Shown: positions 56,190 to 64,000 of the stretch, in pieces
How the letters are laid out: each line of letters begins with the position of its first letter
How positions within the stretch are numbered: position 1 is the stretch's first letter
Assembly (NCBI GenBank): GCA_023053685.1
Contig: JALIGW010000029.1
Location: forward strand, 893,501-957,500
Direction of reading: 5' to 3'
From: Diadophis punctatus similis
Taxonomy: Eukaryota; Chordata; Lepidosauria; Squamata; Dipsadidae
Length of the DNA stretch: 64,000 bases
Notes under the pieces: generated by a model
What the model saw: only the letters and a program-made list of their open reading frames with translations
What the model was told of the DNA's origin: nothing
Databases searched by the model: none
Program-made: the position numbers and the translations under genes

Positions 56190-56743
56190 ATGAGCTTCTC
56201 CACCCAAAGGGAGTCCTCGTACCGCCGTACTTTCGGCAGGACAGCTGCCCCTTCCTTCTCATCCCCTTCCTTCCCAAGGGCTTCCTTCGGCACCAAGGGC
56301 TCTTCTGCCAGCTCCGTCTCCTCTCGGGTATACCAAGTGTCCCGTAGTGCCGCAATGCCCACCCTTTCTAGCTTCCGCGCAAGCTACTCGGCCCCGCTGC
56401 GTTCGGCCTATCAAGGTGCCGGCGAGGTCCTCGACTTCTCACTAGCTGATGCCATGAACCAGGAATTCCTGCAAACCCGTACGAATGAGAAAGTGGAGCT
56501 GCAGGAGCTGAATGACCGCTTTGCCAATTACATTGAGAAGGTCCGTTTCCTGGAGCAGCAGAATGCCATCATGGTGGCCGAAGTCAATCGACTCAAGGGC
56601 AAGGAGCCCACGCGCATCGCCGAGATGTACGAGGAAGAGCTGAGGGAGCTGAGGCGCCAGGTGGAGTTGCTGACCAACCAGCGAGCGCGGGTGGATGTGG
56701 AGAGGGACAATCTGATCGATGATCTCCAGAGGCTGAAGCAGAG
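56190..56743 (+). CDS. DES: Desmin exon 1 (head, coil 1A and most of coil 1B)
   Basis: Desmin is the type III intermediate filament protein linking Z-discs, nuclei and membranes in muscle. The exon encodes 184 residues plus two bases of an Arg codon. The Ser/Arg-rich head carries the desmin marks SSYRRTFG (residues 9-16) and SRVYQVSR. The rod starts near [20 protein letters not shown], the helix initiation motif (about residues 100-120), followed by the coil 1A/1B region with [11 protein letters not shown] and [15 protein letters not shown]. The donor is GTGAGA at 56744. Vimentin and peripherin are alternatives, but the head fits desmin and the DNPEP neighbour agrees with DES synteny. Confidence 0.97.
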
Positions 56744-58639
56744 GTGAGACTGAGGCCCACGACTTGCTACCATGTTTTTTTCTTTCTCTAAGCTTATCCC
56801 TATTTACGTTGATCTGTAAATTTAAAGTTTCTTCCTAGTCATGAACAGGTACAACACTTCCTTGAGCACAGATGGAGGAAACAGGAAAGGGTAATGCAAA
56901 TCACAGCCAGAGAGAGTGGTCTTCCAGCCCTGACCTTCCAAATGGCAATGCAAAAATTATCTTATCAAATGTCATATTTGCCAGGCCCTGGGTGAACGGC
57001 ACTGAGCAACTTTCACCTTGAAGTTGCAAACTTCTTGTGCTCTAACCTGAAATTGCCATCATAATTAGTAAGAGATATTCTATCTCACTGGGCCCAACGA
57101 AATGTATTCTTTGAATAAGGCTCAGAATGTGTCCAGTGATGTTCCTCTCCTTATAAACCTTTCCATCTTTAGACACTTAAGGAAGCTTTTGAGGGTTAAA
57201 ATGACCATCCTGAAGAGAAAGGCTAGTATCTGAAAACCTAGCACAGGGTTTAAGTCTGCTGAGAAAATATTTGTGAGGTTTATTTTGGCACAGGGATACG
57301 TGCTGCTGGTTCAGAAATCAGTAGTAAGGTCACCAATCCCGGCCTTTTTAGAAAAATTGGATTAAAAGACTAAATTATACTTGTCATGATTTTGTTCGGA
57401 TTTGGACCTCATGGAAAATTATACATGTAATATTTATGCAGGGAGTGTGGATGATTCTTCCTTATCAAACACTGGGATTCAGTTTTAATGGGGGGTATCT
57501 TTAGTTTAATTCCATACCAGTTAGGTCTGCTTTTTCCTTTTCAGTTGCACAGGGGATGGGGTGGGGGGTGGTGGGAGGTGTAATATTCTAAACAATTGTG
57601 TGCAAGTTCTTGTCAGATCAGCTTTTGATTTCTTATTGGTAGGGTGAAGGTGACTTATGGTTCCCTCTTTCTATGAGGTAGCTCTGATTATTTTCCCCGC
57701 ATGATGTAAATTGTCTATTTATGTCCAACTAAGTCCTTGGCTAGCTCAGGATATATGTGCCACAAGCATACAATGATGATCCATTTCTAGGAGTTTTTAA
57801 AGAGTTGAAATAAAGAAAAACGATATCCTGAAGATTAGAAAGAGGGTGGATTTAAAACTTTTAAGTTAATTAGTTCCATGTGAGAGCCAGAAACCAATTT
57901 CCTTCTGGGGTTGCACATGAAATATATTAGTGGTTTAGTAATAAAATCCCTCTTCTACTGTGCCTTCGTCGTACGTTTTAAAAAATGTACATTAAAGAGC
58001 TGATGCAGGTGCAGGTGTCAAGATATTATCCAGCACATCTTCTAAGTTTATAAATTTTTGTTCCAGAACTTTTCTTCTAGTCATGAGGGGGAGAAAAAAA
58101 TTCAGTTTATTAGGAAAAGTGATTCCCAGTAAGTCATTCAATGGTGGTCTTCACTGTATGTCAGCAAATTCTTCATAACCTCCTACAGTTTGTACCAGTA
58201 TAGTTACAGCTTTTGCAATCCTAATGATCATCACACAGCTTGACTTATGTAATAGCTGGGTCATGGTTTCCTTTCTCTGGAGGGTTCAGTAGTTGGGTTC
58301 ACAGGATGTGCCCTGGCACACCTCGTACTAGCAATGGAACAGGTTAATGCCGAAACCACAGGAGAGAGATGAAAATAATTCAACCATTTGGAGAGAAAAA
58401 ATGGGCTATTCATTAAGGCTTCTGGAAGGATAATCCCTAGGCTCTTACTCTGTGGCCAATCCTCTTGGAGGCTTTCTCTTTGCCTCCAGATTTAACCCCC
58501 TTGTGATTGACAGGGCACAAGTGGACCCTGCCAGAAGAAGGCAACAGCCAGAGAGCAAGACAGAGCATGTTGACAGGAAGTGCATATAGATAAGAGAAGG
58601 GAAATTCACGCAAAGAAATCCAGGGACCAAAGTCTTTCA

Positions 58640-58785
58640 ATCGGATATTTATTTTATTTATTAACTAAATTTGTAAGCCACCCATCTCCTTATCCAATGT
58701 GATCCTGAGTAGCTTACAGTACAATACAAACATAAATATCATTTGAATGATCTCCTGGAAGCAGATATGCACTGGATTTGGGAAC
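58640..58785 (-). mobile_element. LINE 3' end in DES intron 1
   Basis: The plus strand TTATTTATTAACTAAATTTG-TAAGCCACCC followed by GATCCTGAGTAGCTTACAG is the reversed ending of an L2/CR1-type LINE. Confidence 0.55.
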
Positions 58786-59555
58786 CATCATTTTAATTGT
58801 TGGTTCTTTATAGCATACGCCAACTGTGATCTTTGGCTTGAGTGTTTAGCACTATGGAGAAGCAAAAAGAAAAAGAAAAAAGAACTTCCTATCTAGTTTG
58901 GATTGTAGCTAATTGAAGGTCCCAGAGTTATAGCAATGTAGCAAATGATATTACTTGTCTTTTTCTTATGCTCTTTCCCACCAAACCACATAAAAAAGAA
59001 ATGGAAGTGGCTACCAAACAGCCTTTCTTAACTTGGGGTCCTTAAGATCTGGGGAACCATATCTCCTAGCATCCACGCCAACATCAGGAGGCATGAGATA
59101 GGGTCAAGCTGATGAAAGAGTTCCTATAGAGAAGACTGCCTCTGTCTGCAGCCTTATCACCAGATGACAACAGCTGGAACTAACAACTGTTGTAATTGTA
59201 GGCTCTTGTCTGGTTTAAGATGTCAGGAACTTGGACAATTGAGAACCGAAGGTTTGTGGGTGCTGTGTTTTTAAACACAAAAATACAATGGTTGAGAATA
59301 TGGAAACTAGAACTCCAGGGCTATGATTCACTAACTTTAGTGTCCAAAATCCCGAAGCTGAGCCTTTCCCAATGTCAAACCCCACAGAAATATTAGATTA
59401 CAGTTTCAATTTCTTCAGCCACTACAAAACAATGACCATCCCAGCTGATTGGGATAAGACCTTATAATCCCAAATTCTGAATATCCTCTATGCGAGGGAG
59501 GGGGGGAATGGACTTGTGTGATGCTACACTAATCCCGTGTCAAAATGCCTTAGAA

Positions 59556-59693
59556 CAGGGGTAGGCAAAGTTGGCTCTTCTAGGACTCGTGGACTTCAAC
59601 TCCCAGAATTCCTAAGCTAGCATGATTGGCTCAGAAATTCTGGGAGTTGAAGTCCACGAGTCATAGAAGAAGAGCCAACTTTGCCTACCCCTG
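59556..59693. mobile_element. Palindromic mini-hAT (138 bp) in DES intron 1
   Basis: Same subfamily as 55265-55399 (CAGGGGTAGGCAAAGTTGGC ends). Exact 8-bp TSD CCTTAGAA (59548-59555 and 59694-59701). The full-length hairpin lies in the transcribed strand. Confidence 0.95.
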
Positions 59694-60217
59694 CCTTAGA
59701 AGACAGATCGTGAATTTCAGCATCTTGGTAGCTTCCCACCTGTCTCCCAGAGCCTTATATATCTTTCATATCGGGTCATCTCCAGAATCCCAGGCCGAGG
59801 GTCGTCCCAAGAGTTTTCATGCTGCTTCTTTGCAAGCCTCTGGCTCGGGCTCCAGATTTTCTCATTAGAGCAGAGCTGTGCTACCCTAAAAGGGAAGGAG
59901 GAGTAAGCATTATCCATCAGTGAGCTCATGCCTTTGTGCTTAAGGCTTTGACTAAAACAGGCAATGAGAGGACATGTTCTTGCTCCATTCCCAGCCTGGC
60001 CCCCAGCCAGATCCCACCCCTTCCCCTTGGAATGCAGGAGAATTGCCCGTTCCTGATGTATATCGTACTAGAGTGGCTTGGGAGCGTGTCAGAGGTTTAG
60101 GGTGAAGGACTGGCCTTGACTTCTAAAGCATGAGAAAGTCAATGCTGTTTATAGACCACGGAGTGATTTTCCAGTCTGACCAATGCTAATTTTCTGCCCC
60201 CTTTTTTTTCCTCAAAG

Positions 60218-60278
60218 GTTGCAAGAGGAGATTCATCTTAAAGAAGAAGCTGAAAACAACTTAGCTGCTTTCAGAGCT
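60218..60278 (+). CDS. DES: Desmin exon 2
   Basis: 61 bp, the size of DES exon 2 in other vertebrates. The first base completes the Arg codon, then LQEEIHLKEEAENNLAAFRA (coil 1B). Donor GTAAGT at 60279. Confidence 0.97.
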
Positions 60279-60642
60279 GTAAGTCCAAATGTTTCCTCCG
60301 GCGTGTCTGGGAAAATGAGGAAAAGATTCGTGAAATAGCACAAAGGGAATATCACTTGGTATACTTAAAAGTGCATGCTTAGCTTTCTTTTGTCCCTTCG
60401 TTTCTGAGAAGACATACTGTGTCTTTCCCCTCTCCCCCCACCACCTATTAGCACTTTCTCAGATCTTTTCCAAAGTGGTAGACAATTGGTATTTGAATTT
60501 CAAAATATAAGGAATTATTAGGATTATAGTTAAGACAAGATTTCTGGAGAACATCAAGTTGCCAGCCTTCTATAACCCCTTTTGAATAATTGCAATGCCC
60601 CCTACTCCTTTGTCTGTAACGTCGTGCAACCTAGGTGCATAT

Positions 60643-61194
60643 CAGGGGCGGGTTCCTCTTACCTGCCTACCGGTGTGCTGCACGTGCGTTATCACGTTTT
60701 GCGTGCATGCTCGCTATGTGCACGCGTCCCCTCACGCGATTTTGCTTCCGTGCATGCGCAGGAAGCAAAAAATCGCCAAAATTTTGCGAGGGGACGTGCG
60801 CATGCGTGATTTTGGTGCTTTTTTTTGCTTTCACGCATGCGCGGAAGTAAAAAATTGCCAAAATCTCTCACATGCGCGCATCCCCTCGCGAGATTTTGCT
60901 TCCGCGCATGCGCAGTAAGCAAAAAATCGCCAAAATTTTGCGAGGGGACGTGCGCATGCGTGATTTTGGTGCTTTTTTTTGCTTTCACGCATGTGCGGAA
61001 GTAAAAAATTGCCAAAATCTCTCACATGCGCGCATCTCCTCGCGAGATTTTGCTTCTGCGCATGCACAGAAAGCAAAAATTTGCCAAAAATTTGAAAAAA
61101 AGATTGCGCCACGCAATGGACCGGCGAAGTTGCACAATTGGCGGGCTACTACCGGAATGACAGAGTGGACCGCACCAGTAGGAACCCAACCCTG
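60643..61194. mobile_element. hAT-type MITE, GGTTCC family, in DES intron 2
   Basis: 552 bp from CAGGGGCGGGTTCC to GGAACCCAACCCTG; flanks GTGCATAT and GTACATAT match 7 of 8. The interior contains two tandem copies of a roughly 154-bp module (about 60735-60890 and 60893-61045), each with hairpins on CGCATGCGC. Confidence 0.9.
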
Positions 61195-61619
61195 GTACAT
61201 ATGAACTTTATCATGTCACTAGAATGTTTAGAATATTCTAAATGATACGATGTTTTGAGTCATTCATAATAGGATCTATATGCCACAGGGAGTGGTTTCA
61301 GTGCTCCTTCAGGGATACATAACAATACAATGGAGCAGCATTACCCTGCATTTCAAGGAATCTGGAACTGAGATTCAGGCAACTGCCCTGCCATTGTCAT
61401 GGTTGCCAGAATCTGGAGTGATGTTAGAAAATGTTAGTAGCCCATGTAGTTCAAGGATCATGTGAATTGGCTCAGTTGGGGTCCTTCCCACTCATTTCCT
61501 GAGCTTCCAGAACTTTCACTATTGTTTTCATTGGCCAGATTCCCAGATGATGTCAGTCAAAAACCAGAGGGGCACAACCTCTTGGCCTTTTCAGTAGCGC
61601 ACAGTTAAATGGCGGTTAA

Positions 61620-61847
<228 letters not shown>

Positions 61848-61895
61848 TAGTACTTCTCAAAATGATGGCTTCTGGAATGGAAGTAGGGGGTGGGG

Positions 61896-62298
61896 CAGGG
61901 GCGGGTTGCTCTTACCTCGCGCTCCCGGTGCGCTGTGCGTGCATCACCATGTTTCAGCGTGCATGCGCTCGCTACACACACGTGCCCCCTTGCGCAATTT
62001 TGCTTCCGCGCATGCGCAGGAAGCAAAAACCACCAAAAACTCACGAGGGGACGTGCGCGTGATTTCGGCGCTTTTTTTGCTTCTGCGCATGCACGGAAGC
62101 AAAAAATCACAGAAATCTTGTGTGCGCGCGCGTCCCCTTGCGAGATTTTGCTTCCACGCATGCGCAGGAAGCAAAACTCGCCGAAAAATTCCGGAAAAAA
62201 GATGGTGCCACGCAACGGACCGGTCGCCGCAGATTGTGCAATCCGCCAGCCCCTACCGGAGCCATAGAGTGGACCGCACTGGTAGGAACCCACCACTG
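61896..62298. mobile_element. hAT-type MITE, GGTTCC family, in DES intron 3
   Basis: 403 bp from CAGGGGCGGGTTGC to GGAACCCACCACTG with an exact 8-bp TSD GGGTGGGG (61888-61895 and 62299-62306). It starts 75 bp after the exon 3 donor. CGCATGCGCAGGAAGC hairpins are shared with 60643-61194. Confidence 0.92.
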
Positions 62299-62715
62299 GG
62301 GTGGGGCTGTTGAAGGGGGTGGTGAGGATCAAGCCCAGAATTTAAGCTATAACAGCAGCTTTAATTTGAAAAAAAAAAAAGGAAGATGGTATCAAGTATC
62401 AAAGGTTTCATGTCACCAGGCCAGCCTTTTCCTGCTAGTTTGCATCACGTTTTGGTACGATGGCACAAAGTTTCCTAACATGTTGGGCAAACCCGACGAA
62501 CGCATGTAAACCAAGCTAGTGTTATTAGTTTTGGGTCCTGTAAGAGATGGTGCCTATGGAGCAGTAGCTGATGTGATGGACTACAGTGAAGCAGCAGTTT
62601 CCCAAGAATGAGGGAGCACATTTCAAAAAGGGTGGTGGTGGGGAGACAAAAAGCAGCACAGCCGGGAGCTGGATAGGAGACAGAGAAAGAGAGTAAGGCT
62701 AGCCACTCCCTAGAA

Positions 62716-63253
62716 CCGTGGTGGCGAACCTATGGCACGTGTGCCAGAGGTGGCACGCGGAGCCATAGAAGCCAGCACGCGAGGGTTGCCCACCGGCAAA
62801 CTGGAAGTGCGAAAAAACGCACTTCCGGTTTGCCGGTGTGCTGTTTTTTGCACTCCGGAGGGTTCAGGGAAGCTCCCTGAAGCTCCGGAATGCAAAAAAC
62901 TACAAAACGGACAAACCGGAAGTGCACTTTTCTGCACTTCCTGTTTGTCCATTTTGTAGTTTTTTGCATTCTGGAGCTTCAGGGAGCTTCCCTGAACCCT
63001 CCGTAGTGCAAAAAAACAGCATACCGGCAAACCAGAAGTGCGTTTTTTTGCACTTCCGGTTTGCCGGTTTCGGCGTCCCAGGCTCCGGTAAGTCTTTGCG
63101 CGGGGGTGGGGGTGTGTGCGCATGCGCAGGGGGCAGCATGGGGGGGTGTTGTGCGCATGCATGGGGGGGGAGGCAATGGGTGTGGGCACGCGAGCGCGCG
63201 CGAGCACCCCCCCCTTTTTTGGCACGCGAGCCGAAAAAGGTTCGCCACCACTG
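62716..63253. mobile_element. hAT-type MITE (GTGGTGGCGAACC family) in DES intron 3
   Basis: 538 bp with ends CCGTGGTGGCGAACC and GGTTCGCCACCACTG and an exact 8-bp TSD CCCTAGAA (62708-62715 and 63254-63261). The interior is built from alternating inverted CTTCCGGTTTGCCGG and TTCAGGGAAGCTCCCTGAAG blocks. Confidence 0.93.
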
Positions 63254-63637
63254 CCCTAGAATCTCCCAGGGTGTATCAATTAAGGCAGAAGTAGTAAGGG
63301 TTTAGTCTGTCAAGATTCTGTCTATTGTGTGTAAGCAAATAAAGAAGTGAACTCTGGCTGAATGTCCTTCTTGGGTTTAGCCTGATAGGTTGTATGAACG
63401 CAGGGAACTGGCTTAATTTAGTAACCCAATGGTTTAATCCACCATAGATCAGTATGTCATGTGAAATAGTTTATAACTTCCTGAAAGATAATGTCACAAC
63501 GGAAAGCCTTCTTTCGCAGTTCGATGGTTCCCAATATTTTTGAGTACGAGGACTTTTGTGCCTAACCAGTATGGATTAGGGAAGGTGGCTAGTAAGCCTC
63601 TCCCTACTGCATTGGCCTGATGGTACACTCTTTGTGA

Positions 63638-63844
<207 letters not shown>

Positions 63845-63935
63845 TGAGGATGATTGGAGTTAGTTTTCACTCACGAGATTCACTCGTATTAATCCGCATT
63901 TGTGCTTTATCTGCTTCTCCTCCCTCTACATACAG

Positions 63936-64000
63936 GTGTCTGACCTGACTCAGGCAGCAAATAAAAACAATGATGCCATTCGCCAAGCCAAGCAGGAGAT
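63936..64000 (+). CDS. DES: Desmin exon 5, cut by the window end
   Basis: Starts after ACATACAG (63928-63935) with VSDLTQAANKNNDAIRQAKQ and continues beyond the window. This is coil 2 of the rod. The rest of the gene, including the tail domain, is not visible. Confidence 0.96.
   Translation, partial: MSDLTQAANKNNDAIRQAKQE

Larger units (their letters stand above)
56744..60217 (+). other. DES intron 1
   Basis: GT-AG intron of about 3.5 kb; the acceptor CTCAAAG at 60211-60217 follows a T-rich tract. It contains a LINE 3' end (58640-58785) and a palindromic mini-hAT (59556-59693). Desmin intron 1 has muscle enhancer activity in other vertebrates, but I see no decisive cluster here. Confidence 0.9.

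Overview
The window reads as nuclear DNA from a squamate reptile, most likely a snake. It holds parts of two intron-containing vertebrate genes plus a dense mix of Bov-B/RTE LINEs, tRNA-derived SINEs of the Sauria type, CR1/L2 and L1 fragments, pentanucleotide (ATTCT)n microsatellites trailing LINE 3' ends, and many short hAT-type DNA elements. The species assignment is inference from this repeat mix; no search was run. Nothing prokaryotic, viral or CRISPR-like was seen.

Layout. 1-7.1 kb is the 5' part of DNPEP (aspartyl aminopeptidase, M18 family) on the minus strand: coding exons at 7112-7117 (start codon), 6838-6916, 2440-2528, 2141-2254 and 1703-1828. Later exons lie left of the window. 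A GC/CpG-rich segment at about 6.8-7.3 kb is its likely promoter. 56.1-64 kb is the 5' part of DES (desmin, type III intermediate filament) on the plus strand: exons at 56190-56743, 60218-60278, 61725-61820, 63647-63808 and 63936 to the window end. The genes are head to head, the arrangement known for DNPEP and DES in mammals, here with about 49 kb between them.

The 49-kb intergenic interval (7.1-56.1 kb) holds no gene I can defend. It is a repeat archive: a 5S-rRNA-derived SINE split by an L1 3' end (7.4-8.2 kb); a 2.1-kb hAT element carrying a pyrimidine microsatellite and a 1.17-kb GC-rich compound palindrome (10.7-12.9 kb); LINE tails; two Bov-B copies (34.4-37.3 kb); a Penelope-like GIY-YIG remnant (43.4-43.9 kb); and about twenty hAT-type elements, most with target-site duplications (TSDs) readable by eye. 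hAT insertions also sit in DES introns 2-4 and DNPEP introns.

The most interesting object is at 51.3-54.2 kb: a hAT MITE with an exact 8-bp TSD, interrupted by an L1-like element of about 2.6 kb that has an L1-style 5' UTR, one intact ORF1 (356 aa), a G-rich 3' UTR and poly(A), but no ORF2. It is flanked by an exact 17-bp TSD. This is the organisation of mammalian HAL1 ('half-L1') elements. The same target sequence occurs a third time beyond a second short L1-type tail, so the same nick site seems to have been used twice.
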